DNA from: JAEZFI01 sp044508215
GTDB lineage: Bacteria > Actinomycetota > Acidimicrobiia > Acidimicrobiales > Microtrichaceae
NCBI GenBank assembly: GCA_044508215.1
Contig: JBIQID010000026.1
Coordinates: 1-26,793 of the forward strand
Direction: 5' to 3'
DNA: 26,793 bases
Below are positions 1-7,810 of this stretch, piece after piece. A program made the translations under genes and the position numbers. Positions within the stretch are counted from its first letter, which is position 1, and every line of letters starts with the position of its first letter. The notes beneath the pieces were generated by a model. That model saw nothing but the letters and a program-made list of their open reading frames with translations, did no database searches and had not been told where the DNA came from.

Positions 1-416
1 AGCTGCGAGCGCAGCACCTCGAAGTAGACGCGGATGTAGGCGTCGACGATCGACTGGGCCACCTGCGGCTCGGCGGCCTTGGCGCTGATGATCACGACGT
101 CGGTCAGAGGCTGCTGTTCGAACGTGACGTTGTCGGCGAGGTCGGCGGGGGCGATGCCCTCGACCTCATCCGCGACGCGGTCCGACAGCGACTCGAGCAC
201 GCTCAGCTCGCCGGCGACGTATCGGTCGGGGTCGCCCTGGAAGCTCACGACGGTCCGCGATTCGCTCGGCGGCGCCACGATCAGCACGCCCTTCGACTCG
301 TAGCGCGTCTCGGCGGTGGCCCGCATGGCGACTGCGGGCAGCACGCCGAGCACCACGGCGACCAGTGGGATCCACCAGTAGCGCCGGATCGCGCTCGTCA
401 GAAAGGCCAGTTCCAT
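1..416 (-). CDS. Wzz-type chain-length determinant / polysaccharide co-polymerase, N-terminal part
   Basis: The gene runs off the left edge, leaving the first 138 codons. The protein starts MELAFLTSAIRRYWWIPLVAV, with a short cytoplasmic N-terminus, one membrane helix (about residues 14-33), then a periplasm/outside-facing domain beginning RYESKGVLIVAPP. This is the layout of the Wzz/YveK-like N-terminal domain that controls the chain length of exported polysaccharides. The second helix and any BY-kinase domain would lie beyond the edge. The ATG at 416 is the only sensible start; the leader has a weak GGGTAGAGC ribosome site and a TACGCT box 53 bases upstream. The setting among glycosyltransferases, flippase and ligase supports the role. 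Family membership is read from layout and residues, without a search. Confidence 0.75.
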   Translation of the reverse strand, partial: MELAFLTSAIRRYWWIPLVAVVLGVLPAVAMRATAETRYESKGVLIVAPPSESRTVVSFQGDPDRYVAGELSVLESLSDRVADEVEGIAPADLADNVTFEQQPLTDVVIISAKAAEPQVAQSIVDAYIRVYFEVLRSQ

Positions 417-468
417 GCTCTACCCGTCGGTGCGACACCCGTGGACTGAAGCCCTTTGCCGCGTCACG

Positions 469-474
469 AGCGTA
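469..474 (-). promoter_or_regulatory. candidate -10 box (TACGCT) for the Wzz-type gene
   Basis: TACGCT reads on the minus strand 53 bases before the ATG at 416, in the 103-base gap behind the DUF1996 gene. The same hexamer or a close variant stands before several other genes of this window. No clear -35 box is seen. Confidence 0.4.
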
Positions 475-503
475 CCGGTCGCCCGGCGGTGCGAAGCCGC
501 AGC

Positions 504-529
504 GGGCTGGGTGGGCGGATCAGCCCAGC
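504..529 (-). terminator. possible hairpin at the end of the DUF1996 gene
   Basis: GGGCTG (504-509) pairs with CAGCCC (521-526), and alternatively GCTGGG (506-511) pairs with CCCAGC (524-529). The structure covers the stop codon of the DUF1996 gene. There is no T-run, so it is a weak candidate. Confidence 0.3.
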
Positions 530-1731
530 AGCGCCTGACCGTCGCCGAGGAGGTTCATGCGGCAGTCGAACCGGCCCCGGTAGCAGTTGTCGAGCACCCG
601 CTGGAACACGCCCTCGTCCCAGCCGTTCATCCAGTCGGCGTGGCCGGAGAACCCCGCGGGACCGTCGTACATGTCGCTGACGAGGCGCCAGTTGGCCATG
701 CCGGACGGCGGGACGCGGTAGCGGACGTTCTGGGTCACCTTCGGCAGCGGCACCGGATGCGAGGCCGGGCAGCCACGGTCGGGCCAGCCGGCGCCGTAGG
801 CCATGTGCGACTTGTGGTCGGGCGAGTCGAGGTTCACGCCGTCCCAGCACTGCGGGAAGTCGACCGTCATGATGAACAGCTGGCCCGGTGCGCAGTTCGG
901 GAACGATGCCCGCCCGTGCACCTCTGGGCCACCGGAGCCGGTGCACGAGTACGACACCACGCCGGGCTGGGCGCCGGTCGACATGGCGCTGCCGGCGATC
1001 ATCCGGAGGCCACGCGGGAAGTTCTGGATCGTCTCGGGCAGGACGCCGTCGTAGCCGCTCTTGTAGTACACCTGCATGAAGTTCAGGCGGTCCATCTCGT
1101 CGCCGCCGGCGACGACCGGCGCGCCCGTCCTGGTGTCGACCACTGCGGGCACCCAGTAGGCGGTGCGGTTCGCCGTGCCGCCCGTGCAGGTGGAGTTGCC
1201 GGTGGTGCGCACCGACTCGGGGGTGGACGACGCGTCGACGCCGGTGTTGCCGAAGAACACGTGGAGGTGGCTTGCACCCGCACTGCCCGGGAACACGATC
1301 GGATCGTCGAAGCGCATGTGGGAGAACGAACAGTTCACCCGGAACGAGGCGGTGCCGTCACCGGCCGACTTCGAGTAGCTGGCCGGACCGATCATCGGGC
1401 GGTCGTAGCCCGGTGCGTCGACCGGGATCGCAGCGCGGTCGACGCTCAGCCCCTGGGGAGCCGAGGCGGGAGGCGCAGGCCGGATCTCCGGCGGAGGTGG
1501 CGTGGGGGTGGGAGCCTGCTGGCTGCCCTTCTGGGGCTTCGGCGCCCTCACTGCGCCTCCTTCGGGGACGGAGGAGCACGCAGCGACGCCCACGAGGGCG
1601 ACGGTGATGCCGAGAGCGGTCAGCTGCCGCCGAAGTCGTTGCCGACGGGCGGGGAGGACGCGAGATCGAACCACAGTGGGTTCGATCGGCCCATCCGCCA
1701 TGAGACTTGAGTTCCAGTTCTCATGGGCCAT
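520..1731 (-). CDS. DUF1996-domain lipoprotein
   Basis: A predicted lipoprotein of about 403 residues. After a basic stretch (RRQRLRRQL) and a hydrophobic core comes the lipobox VAAC, with Cys at residue 52 from the chosen start; a Pro/Ala-rich linker follows. The main domain has the DUF1996 pattern: FRVNCSFSHMRFDDPIVFPG, then SHLHVFFGN, then TAYWVPAV, and further on FPQCWDGVNLDSPDHKSHMAY. The function of DUF1996 proteins is not established; they occur as secreted proteins in actinobacteria and fungi, sometimes with carbohydrate-binding modules. ATG codons at 1731 and 1701 are both possible starts; neither has a good ribosome site. The frame is open to 1812, but that start would overlap the upstream hydrolase gene. 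It follows the hydrolase gene by 40 bases and probably shares its transcript. Confidence 0.75.
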   Translation of the reverse strand: MAHENWNSSLMADGPIEPTVVRSRVLPARRQRLRRQLTALGITVALVGVAACSSVPEGGAVRAPKPQKGSQQAPTPTPPPPEIRPAPPASAPQGLSVDRAAIPVDAPGYDRPMIGPASYSKSAGDGTASFRVNCSFSHMRFDDPIVFPGSAGASHLHVFFGNTGVDASSTPESVRTTGNSTCTGGTANRTAYWVPAVVDTRTGAPVVAGGDEMDRLNFMQVYYKSGYDGVLPETIQNFPRGLRMIAGSAMSTGAQPGVVSYSCTGSGGPEVHGRASFPNCAPGQLFIMTVDFPQCWDGVNLDSPDHKSHMAYGAGWPDRGCPASHPVPLPKVTQNVRYRVPPSGMANWRLVSDMYDGPAGFSGHADWMNGWDEGVFQRVLDNCYRGRFDCRMNLLGDGQALLG

Positions 1732-1771
1732 CGCCCCAATCTCGCGGACGAACCCCCCATCGGTCAATGAC

Positions 1772-2485
1772 TCACAGGTCAGCGCGTAGCCATTCGTTGA
1801 TCTCCGGGGCATCCCGATGAGCGATGTGATCGCTGTGCGGGCTCCGTTGCACCTCGGCTCCGAGGCGGTCCGCGTACTCGTCGATGCCGACCAGTTCGTC
1901 GCCCCCGGCGCAGGTCCATCCCAGGTCCTCGCACGAGGCTCCGGCCTCCGCCTCGCTCAGTCCACCGGTCCAGTAGACGGCGACGTCGACCGTCGTTGCG
2001 GGTTCGCAGTCGGGCGAGCTGTCGTCGGGCACCGGGTCGTCGACGATCACCCCGACCAGGCGGCCGTCGAGGTCCTCGCCACGGCAGGCGAGCGCCCCCA
2101 CGAACGCGGCGCCGTTGCTGAAGCCGTGCAGCGCGACCCGTTCACACCCGGCAGCGTCGACCACCTCGGTGATCCGTGAGCGAGCCTCGGCGTACGACTC
2201 CTCGGTGTCGTAGATCCACACCCGGCCGCCGTCCTTCCACGCTTCGTTCCCGGAGGGGCTGAGCTCGGCCCAGCCGTCGAGCTGGCGCGGGGCGGCGCCG
2301 TCGCCGGTGCGTCCGTGGACCGTCACGAGGCAGCGCTCGGCGCGGAAGTCGGGCGGGAAGGTGGTGGGCGGCCCAGCGGTCGGCTCGTCGCCACCGCACC
2401 CGAGGGTCGCAGCGCCGAGGAGGACGGCGACGACGGCGGACCCGACGCGTCGGCGAGCTCCCCGTCGCCCGACGCGGGCTGTCAT
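1772..2485 (-). CDS. alpha/beta-hydrolase-like lipoprotein
   Basis: A 237-residue exported protein with an Arg-rich N-terminus, hydrophobic core and lipobox TLGC (Cys30), so probably anchored on the outer face of the membrane. The body reads like a small alpha/beta hydrolase: LVTVHGRTG near the oxyanion region, the nucleophile elbow GFSNG (residues 121-125, Ser123), an Asp-rich strand end (VIVDDPVPDD) and a C-terminal SPHSDHIAHRD that could give the catalytic His. The start is well supported: ATG at 2485 overlaps the stop of the GT25 gene as ATGA, a sign of translational coupling. An esterase acting on surface glycan acyl groups is a possible role from context, but the substrate is unknown. 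Confidence 0.7.
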   Translation of the reverse strand: MTARVGRRGARRRVGSAVVAVLLGAATLGCGGDEPTAGPPTTFPPDFRAERCLVTVHGRTGDGAAPRQLDGWAELSPSGNEAWKDGGRVWIYDTEESYAEARSRITEVVDAAGCERVALHGFSNGAAFVGALACRGEDLDGRLVGVIVDDPVPDDSSPDCEPATTVDVAVYWTGGLSEAEAGASCEDLGWTCAGGDELVGIDEYADRLGAEVQRSPHSDHIAHRDAPEINEWLRADL

Positions 2486-3282
2486 GCCGGGGTGGGCTGC
2501 GCGGTCGCCCGCTGGTTCCACTCGGCCACCATCGCGCCCATGGGGCGGCGGCTGCGTCGTTCGCGCTGCGCTCGCTTCACCTGCTCCACCAGCGCGGCGC
2601 CGGCGGGGATGTCCAGGATCTTGGCCTTCAGCGAGTCGGTGGTGTTCGGCGACGTGCTGCTGACCCGCGGTGCTTGGTGCGCCAGGTTCGGCAGGCAGAG
2701 CAGGGGTCGGAGGCCGTTGTCACGGTGGAACTCGCTGATGACGCCGTCGGGGGAGATCTTGTGGCCGCCGGGCACGAGGCGCTCCTCGAAGTTGGCGATG
2801 AGGGCGTCGAGGGCGGTGTGGTGCACCGCGTAGAAGTGGCTGCCCTGGATGTGCCAGCCCGCCGACTCGACGACGTGCGGGCCGACCGGCGTGACCGGCT
2901 CGTGCCACACGGGCGACTGCTCCTCGAGGTAGCCGAGGTAGAGGACCGACCAGTCGCGGTCCGACAGCCAGTCGTCGATGGAGAGGGCGTTGCGGTCGAA
3001 CGCGGACATCAACATGACGTCGTCCTCGGCCACGACGGCCACCCGCGCGCCGTCCTCGCGGGCACGGCGAAGGCACGCCAGCTGGCTCTCGAAGCACCCG
3101 CGGAACCCGATGCTCGCGAAGCCGTCCGCATCCGTCGGCCGCTCCGCCAGGTGGACGTGCACGTCGATCCCGTGGCGAGCGAGCTCGCCCTCCATGTACG
3201 CCTTGCGTCGCGGCTGGTCCACCAGGCAGATCCCGTAGAACCTCCAGCCTCGCCGTGCGAGCTGCGCGCCCGTCGACTCCAT
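2482..3282 (-). CDS. glycosyltransferase family 25 (LPS-type) protein
   Basis: The 266-residue protein opens with RRGWRFYGICLVDQPRRKAYMEGEL and has a GCFESQLACLRRA segment in the place of the GC-x-SH region of GT25 enzymes. The acidic motif AEDDVML follows (EDD at 86-88), then LYLGYLEE and a histidine-containing middle region (GWHIQGSHFYAVHH). These fit the GT25 family, which transfers sugars, commonly galactose, onto lipooligosaccharide or protein acceptors. The ATG at 3282 has GGGAGCGG just upstream. Its stop overlaps the start of the hydrolase gene by four bases, so these two genes and the DUF1996 gene probably form one operon. Its promoter should lie in the gap shared with the divergent His-rich lipoprotein gene. 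Donor and acceptor cannot be read from sequence. Confidence 0.75.
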   Translation of the reverse strand: MESTGAQLARRGWRFYGICLVDQPRRKAYMEGELARHGIDVHVHLAERPTDADGFASIGFRGCFESQLACLRRAREDGARVAVVAEDDVMLMSAFDRNALSIDDWLSDRDWSVLYLGYLEEQSPVWHEPVTPVGPHVVESAGWHIQGSHFYAVHHTALDALIANFEERLVPGGHKISPDGVISEFHRDNGLRPLLCLPNLAHQAPRVSSTSPNTTDSLKAKILDIPAGAALVEQVKRAQRERRSRRPMGAMVAEWNQRATAQPTPA

Positions 3283-3355
3283 CACGTCCGCTCCCGTGTC
3301 CCGGCCAACCGCTTCGCAGGGTACAGCGCGCGCCCCGACCCGACCCCGTCCAGAC

Positions 3356-3428
3356 GTGGACAGGTTGTAGCTGTCCGGATCGTGGCGACCCCCGCGCCCG
3401 GATGCGGACCGGTTGAAGTTGTCCCGAT
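3356..3428. repeat. two imperfect 25-base direct repeats in a divergent promoter region
   Basis: Copies at 3356-3380 and 3404-3428 follow the pattern GYGGACMGGTTGWAGYTGTC plus CSGAT, 48 bases apart start to start. The first copy holds a perfect inverted repeat, GGACAG (3358-3363) and CTGTCC (3371-3376), around a 7-base spacer. The pair lies between the divergent GT25 gene and the His-rich lipoprotein gene, a natural place for operators. Confidence 0.5.
3373..3409. repeat. 37-base palindromic intergenic repeat, copy 1
   Basis: GTCCGGATC (3373-3381) faces GATGCGGAC (3401-3409) with one mismatch. The same 37-base frame recurs at 16922-16958, with identical right half CGCCCGGATGCGGAC and conserved left-arm bases. 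It overlaps the ends of the two 25-base direct repeats here. Confidence 0.5.
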
Positions 3429-3476
3429 GTGGCGGCTGGATGTGGGCGGGGAGGCCCGGGGTCGGGGTGGCACCGG

Positions 3477-3482
3477 TAGCCT
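3477..3482 (+). promoter_or_regulatory. candidate -10 box (TAGCCT) for a leaderless transcript
   Basis: TAGCCT ends 7 bases before the GTG at 3490, the distance expected if transcription starts on the start codon. The same hexamer is found before the guanidine riboswitch at 25258. Confidence 0.4.
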
Positions 3483-3489
3483 CACGCCG

Positions 3490-4170
3490 GTGGTGACGGG
3501 CACGGGTCGACGCCGGCGGAGCATCGCCGGGGGGCTCCTCGCGCTGACGGCGCTGCTCGGAGCGTGCGTCGACGAGGGCCGCGGCGCACGCGCCTCCCAC
3601 GACCACGGCGGTGGATCGGAGCCGTCGTCGCACGCCCACGGAGGTGCCGACGACGGGATCACCCCGGGCGAGTGCGCCGACGTCCACGAGGGCCACGCCG
3701 GTCACCAGGCGATGATGTGGACCGCCCAGATGGCGGACGAGATGACCGAGGCGGGCTGCGGGTGGCCCTACGAGCCGTTCCTCATCGACCTCGACGGTGG
3801 TGAGGACGACGCGGCGCTCGACGCCCCCTTCGAGCCGCGCCGCTACGACGAGCTGTGGGCGGCGATCACCGACGCCGACCTCGGGCTGTGCTCCGTGGCC
3901 ACGGTCGTCGAGGCGCAGGAGACGGGGCGGGCCTTCGGCTTCACCTACCAGGTCGGCGAACCGGGGTGCCCCGGAGCGGTTCCCACCGGTTCGATCGCCG
4001 TGGGGGAGTACGGCACCGAGGCGCAGCGGGACGCCGCCGCTCACGCGGCCGCCCGGGATGCCGACGCGGAGAGGGTGTACGTCCTCGGTCGCTGGGTCCT
4101 CGAGCTGCGCGGCGACGGTGCGCGCGTCGAGCCGCTCGTGGGCGACATGGGTGGCCAGGAGCCGGCGTGA
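3490..4170 (+). CDS. His/Asp-rich lipoprotein of unknown function
   Basis: A 226-residue protein that I do not recognise. The N-terminus has RRRR, a hydrophobic core and lipobox LGAC (Cys26 from the GTG at 3490). The mature start is rich in His: SHDHGGGSEPSSHAHGG, then CADVHEGHAGHQ, a plausible metal-binding segment. Next is MADEMTEAGCGWPYEPFLIDLDGG and a region with paired Cys (LGLCSV, PGCPG). No ribosome site is visible, and the -10-like TAGCCT just upstream suggests a leaderless GTG start. An ATG at 3427 is in frame, but it would give a long tail before the signal. The stop overlaps the ligase start as GTGA, so it is translated with the polysaccharide ligase and may assist assembly or surface display. 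That role is inference only. Confidence 0.65.
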   Translation: MVTGTGRRRRSIAGGLLALTALLGACVDEGRGARASHDHGGGSEPSSHAHGGADDGITPGECADVHEGHAGHQAMMWTAQMADEMTEAGCGWPYEPFLIDLDGGEDDAALDAPFEPRRYDELWAAITDADLGLCSVATVVEAQETGRAFGFTYQVGEPGCPGAVPTGSIAVGEYGTEAQRDAAAHAAARDADAERVYVLGRWVLELRGDGARVEPLVGDMGGQEPA

Positions 4171-5450
4171 GCCTGTCGGCGTCGGCCCAGCGCGCCCTCC
4201 TCCCCGAGGCGCGGCACCGTCGACCCATCGTCGACGTCCTCGCTCCGCTCTACCTCGTGCTCTACGTGCTGGTCGCGTTCGAGCCGTTCGAGCTGTTCGT
4301 GCGACCGCCCGGGATGGTCTCCTCGGTGGTGCTGCCGGCCATCGGCGTGGGAATCCTCGCCCTGACCCCCAACGAGCGGCTGGCGCGCATGCCGATCAGC
4401 GTTCCGCTCTTCGCTCTGGTCGTGTGGTCGGTGATGAGCGCGGGGTGGAGCGCCTCCCCGGGGTCGACCATGTTCTCGCTGCGGGCGACGATCCTCCCGC
4501 TCGTGATGGTGACGTTGGTCGTGGCCACCATCCCGCCCCGGGTCGTGGCGCGGACGATGCTGGCCCTTGCCGTCTCCATCACGCTGTGGAGCCTGGTGGT
4601 CTCGTTGGTGCTGCCGATGTCGAGAGCCGTGGCGCTCGAGGACGGGCTGGACGACCAGGCCGGGTTCCGCGGGACGTTCGGGCACAAGAACTTCCTGGGC
4701 GTCTACGCGGTGCTCGCACTGGCCATCGCGTTGCCCCTCCTCCGCTCTCGCTGGCGCCGGGTGATCATCGTCGGGCTGGTGATCGCCGCCCTGACCACCC
4801 GCTCGGCCACCACCGCGGGCGGGCTCGCAGCGCTCAGCTTCGTGTGGTTCTGGATGCGAGCGATCGAACGGGGCCGAACGCAGCGCGACCGGAAGCTGAT
4901 GCTCTTCGTGTCGACCAGCTCCGCGGTCATCGGCCTGCTCGCCGTGCTGCGCCTCCTGCCCGTGCTGCTCGACGTCTACGACAAGGACATCACCTTCTCG
5001 GGGCGGACGATCATCTGGGGTGAGTCGTTCGCGGTGCTCGCACGCCAGCCCTGGCACGGGTACGGGCTCGCCGGCGTGTGGACCAACCCGCCGACGTCGC
5101 TCACCCACGAGCTCTGGAACCACATCGGCTTCAGGGCGGGACACACGCACAACGGCCTGGTGGAGCTGCTGCTCGACCTGGGCATCGTCGGCGCGTCCCT
5201 CGGCGTCCTCTTCATCCTCAGCGTCATCCGGCTGGCCAGCCGAGCGAGCCGTGATCCCGAGCTGCGGCCCTACGGTCGGTGGGGCCTGCTGTTCTGCGCG
5301 TCGTTGGTCATCATGTCGCTCGCCGAGCCGCTGTTCGCGAACCACTACCTGGCCTACCTGGCGATCGTGTGGGCGACCCTGGCCTCGATGATCAACCAGC
5401 GCCGCGACCGCGCGGGCGGGCCCCGCCGCGCCTACTCGACCACCTTCTGA
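4167..5450 (+). CDS. O-antigen ligase / Wzy-type polymerase family membrane protein
   Basis: A polytopic membrane protein of 427 residues with about ten to twelve hydrophobic helices. The C-terminal half carries the Wzy_C-type loop: SGRTIIWGESFAVLARQPW, then GYGLAGVW, then the signature HTHNGLVELLLDLGIVGASL. This family joins or polymerises lipid-linked glycan repeats on the outer face of the membrane. Whether this member is a polymerase or a ligase cannot be told from sequence; in a monoderm actinobacterium polymerase, or attachment to a cell-wall acceptor, is likelier than LPS ligation. The GTG at 4167 overlaps the stop of the His-rich lipoprotein gene and has AGGAG at the right distance. 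Confidence 0.85.
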   Translation: MSLSASAQRALLPEARHRRPIVDVLAPLYLVLYVLVAFEPFELFVRPPGMVSSVVLPAIGVGILALTPNERLARMPISVPLFALVVWSVMSAGWSASPGSTMFSLRATILPLVMVTLVVATIPPRVVARTMLALAVSITLWSLVVSLVLPMSRAVALEDGLDDQAGFRGTFGHKNFLGVYAVLALAIALPLLRSRWRRVIIVGLVIAALTTRSATTAGGLAALSFVWFWMRAIERGRTQRDRKLMLFVSTSSAVIGLLAVLRLLPVLLDVYDKDITFSGRTIIWGESFAVLARQPWHGYGLAGVWTNPPTSLTHELWNHIGFRAGHTHNGLVELLLDLGIVGASLGVLFILSVIRLASRASRDPELRPYGRWGLLFCASLVIMSLAEPLFANHYLAYLAIVWATLASMINQRRDRAGGPRRAYSTTF

Positions 5451-5460
5451 CGACACGACG

Positions 5461-6684
5461 ATGAAGCTCGCCTACCTGCTCAACCAGTACCCGATGCCCA
5501 GCCAGACCTTCGTCCGGCGGGAGATCGCCGCCCTCGAGGACATGGGGTGGGAGGTGCACCGGGTGAGCGTCCGTCCGAGCACCGGCGAGGTGGTCGATCC
5601 AGCCGACCGGTCCGAGGTCGACCGCACCCGCGTGGTGCTGGGTGGCCCGGGCGGCAAGCAGGGCGCGGCGCTGCGGCTGGTCGCCGCGGTCGCCCGCAAC
5701 CTGGTCCGGCGGCCCGGCCGGTTCGCCGCCGCGCTGCTCACCGCGCTCCGCCTGGGTCGCCGCAGCGACCGGGGCCTCGCCGTGAACCTCGTGTACCTCG
5801 CCGAGGCGTGCGTCGTGGTGGAGTGGCTCACGGCGGCGGGCGTGCAGCACGTGCACAGCCACTTCGGCACGAACGGTCCGGCCGTCGCGCTCCTGGTCCG
5901 GCGGCTGGGCGGGCCGGCGTACAGCTTCACGGTGCACGGGCCCGAGGAGTTCGACCGGCCCGAGGCGCTCCACCTTCGGGAGAAGATCCGCGGCGCGGCG
6001 TTCGTGGTGGCGATCAGCAGCTTCGGCCGGAGCCAGCTGATGCGGTGGAGCGACGTGGCGGACTGGCCCAAGGTGCAGGTCGTGCGGTGCGGGGTGGACG
6101 CCGACTTCATCGAGCGTCGCCCGGATCCCGTGCCGGACGAGCCGCGCCTCGTGTGCGTGGGTCGCCTCGGTGAGCAGAAGGGTCACCTGGTGCTGCTCGA
6201 GGCGGCCGCACGGCTGCGGGACGACGGCGTCCCGTTCCACCTCGTCCTCGCCGGCGAAGGCCCGCTGCGCGGCGAGGTGGAGGAGGCGATCGAGGCGGCG
6301 TCGCTCGGTGACAGGGTGGAGCTGACCGGATGGGTCGACAACGCGCGTGTCCGCACCGAGATCGACAAGGCCCGCGCGCTCGTCCTGCCCAGCTTCGCCG
6401 AGGGGCTCCCGGTGGCGATCATGGAGGCCCTCGCACTGGGACGACCGGTGGTGAGCACCACCGTGGCGGGCATCCCCGAGCTGGTGGACGACCACTGCGG
6501 CTGGCTGGTCCCGGCCGGATCGGTCGACCAGCTCGTGACCGCGCTCCGCCAGGTCCTCTCGGCGAGCCCCGAGCACCTCACCGAGATGGGCGAGCACGGC
6601 CGGCGACGCGTGCTCCGCGACCATGACGTGCGGGCGAACGCGGCGGCCCTCGCCGACCTCTTCCGCTCGCACGGAGGTCGGTGA
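5461..6684 (+). CDS. GT4 glycosyltransferase, WcaL/colanic-acid-like
   Basis: The 407-residue protein starts MKLAYLLNQYPMPSQTFVRR, the opening typical of WcaL-type exopolysaccharide glycosyltransferases. The N-terminal acceptor domain includes VHSHFGTNGP and YSFTVHGPEEFD. The C-terminal GT-B nucleotide-sugar domain has VCVGRLGEQKGH, LVLAGEGPLR and the EX7E motif (E314 and E322 in AEGLPVAIMEALALG). This cytoplasmic retaining enzyme would extend the lipid-linked repeat unit. It starts 10 bases after the ligase gene and clearly belongs to the same operon. Sugar specificity is unknown. Confidence 0.88.
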   Translation: MKLAYLLNQYPMPSQTFVRREIAALEDMGWEVHRVSVRPSTGEVVDPADRSEVDRTRVVLGGPGGKQGAALRLVAAVARNLVRRPGRFAAALLTALRLGRRSDRGLAVNLVYLAEACVVVEWLTAAGVQHVHSHFGTNGPAVALLVRRLGGPAYSFTVHGPEEFDRPEALHLREKIRGAAFVVAISSFGRSQLMRWSDVADWPKVQVVRCGVDADFIERRPDPVPDEPRLVCVGRLGEQKGHLVLLEAAARLRDDGVPFHLVLAGEGPLRGEVEEAIEAASLGDRVELTGWVDNARVRTEIDKARALVLPSFAEGLPVAIMEALALGRPVVSTTVAGIPELVDDHCGWLVPAGSVDQLVTALRQVLSASPEHLTEMGEHGRRRVLRDHDVRANAAALADLFRSHGGR

Positions 6685-6685
6685 C

Positions 6686-7810
6686 GTGGAGCCCGTCTGC
6701 TTCGTCGCTCCGTACCCGCCCGGCCGATCCCACCTCGGTGGTGGCGGCTGGGTCGACCGGCGGCTGGTCGGGGCGCTCGGCGAGGCCGGGGTCGACGTGG
6801 CGATCCACTCGGTGACGGGACCCGACGGTCGGTGGGCGGAGGGCGGCCTGGAGGGCACCTCGGCCGGCGACCTGCCGCTGGAGGTCCGGGGTGACCGTCG
6901 AGCGCTCGCCCGCATCGTTGCCGCGATGTGCCGCAGCACCGAGCCGTACCTCGCCGCGAAGTTCACGGCGTTCCCCGGCTGGCCAGCGGCCGTCGCCGGG
7001 TTGACCGAAGCCGCCCGCGGGCGCCGGGTGATCACGAGCGGGTGGCCGTCGCTGCTCCTCGCGGACGCTGCCGGCCTCGAGGTGGACGTGCACGTGGCCC
7101 ACAACGTGGACGTGCTGATCGCCGAGTCCCACTCGCCGAGGCCGTTGCGGCTGCTGGGTGAGGTGCCCCGGCTGCGGCGCCGCGAGCGTGCCCTGCTACG
7201 CCGGCCGCGGGCGGTGGTCTCCCTCTCGCGGACCGACGTCGAGCGACTGCGCAGCTGGGGCGTCGACGCACGACCCCTGCCCCTGCCGCTCACGCCCGTG
7301 CCGCACGTCGGGCGAGGCGCCGTCCGCGACGTGGGGTTCGTGGGCAAGGCGAGCTGGCCCCCGAACGCCGAGGCGCTCGCCGTGCTGCTCGGGCCGGTCC
7401 ACGAGGCGCTCGAGGCCCTCGGCTCGGACGTGGCGTTCCGCCTGGGAGGCGCGGGGACCGAGGACTTCGCCCGGCACCCGCGGGTGGCCACCTCGGGCTG
7501 GGTGCCCGACCTCGACGAGTTCTACGACAGCGTGGGGTTCGTGGTGGTGCCCCGCCTCGGCGTCAGCACAGGGGTCAGCGTGAAGATGCTGGAGGCTGCG
7601 GAGCACGGCGTGGGCGTGCTGGTCCCGACGCAGCTCGCGGACGCCGTCGACCCCGCCGGGCCGTGGATCGTCGCCGACGACCCGGCGGCTCTCGCAGCAG
7701 CACTGGTCCGAAGCGACCCGGTCGAGCACGGAGCCGCGACTTCGGCCTGGGCGGCTGCACAGCAGCCGGCCCTGACCGCGGCGGCGATCACCGAGCTGCT
7801 GGCCGGCTGA
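6686..7810 (+). CDS. GT-B fold glycosyltransferase (GT4-like)
   Basis: A 374-residue protein beginning VEPVCFVAPYPPGRSHLGGGGWVDRRL, with a Gly-rich acceptor loop typical of GT-B enzymes. The middle segment VDVHVAHNVDVLIAESHS resembles the HN motif of sugar transferases that act on large glycans. The C-terminal half (VGFVGKASWPPNAEAL, then GVSTGVSVKMLEAAEHGVGVLV) matches the nucleotide-binding half, but the first Glu of a canonical EX7E is replaced here (GVSVKMLEA). The start GTG at 6686 has GGAGG at 6673-6677 and lies one base past the stop of the preceding gene, so the two are co-transcribed. Its 3' end overlaps the convergent GT2 gene by 23 bases. Confidence 0.75.
   Translation: MEPVCFVAPYPPGRSHLGGGGWVDRRLVGALGEAGVDVAIHSVTGPDGRWAEGGLEGTSAGDLPLEVRGDRRALARIVAAMCRSTEPYLAAKFTAFPGWPAAVAGLTEAARGRRVITSGWPSLLLADAAGLEVDVHVAHNVDVLIAESHSPRPLRLLGEVPRLRRRERALLRRPRAVVSLSRTDVERLRSWGVDARPLPLPLTPVPHVGRGAVRDVGFVGKASWPPNAEALAVLLGPVHEALEALGSDVAFRLGGAGTEDFARHPRVATSGWVPDLDEFYDSVGFVVVPRLGVSTGVSVKMLEAAEHGVGVLVPTQLADAVDPAGPWIVADDPAALAAALVRSDPVEHGAATSAWAAAQQPALTAAAITELLAG

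Noticed and set aside
415..1710. A 431-codon plus-strand frame over the DUF1996 gene.
   Set aside because: The product is a His/Arg/Val-rich sequence without domains, while the minus strand has a lipoprotein signal and the DUF1996 motifs.
4041..7491. Long open frames antisense to the ligase and glycosyltransferase genes (4041-5456 and 5392-7491, minus strand).
   Set aside because: Their translations are low-complexity, rich in Arg, His, Glu and Pro with no motif, and the opposite strand encodes clear enzymes. They are shadows caused by high GC in the third codon position.
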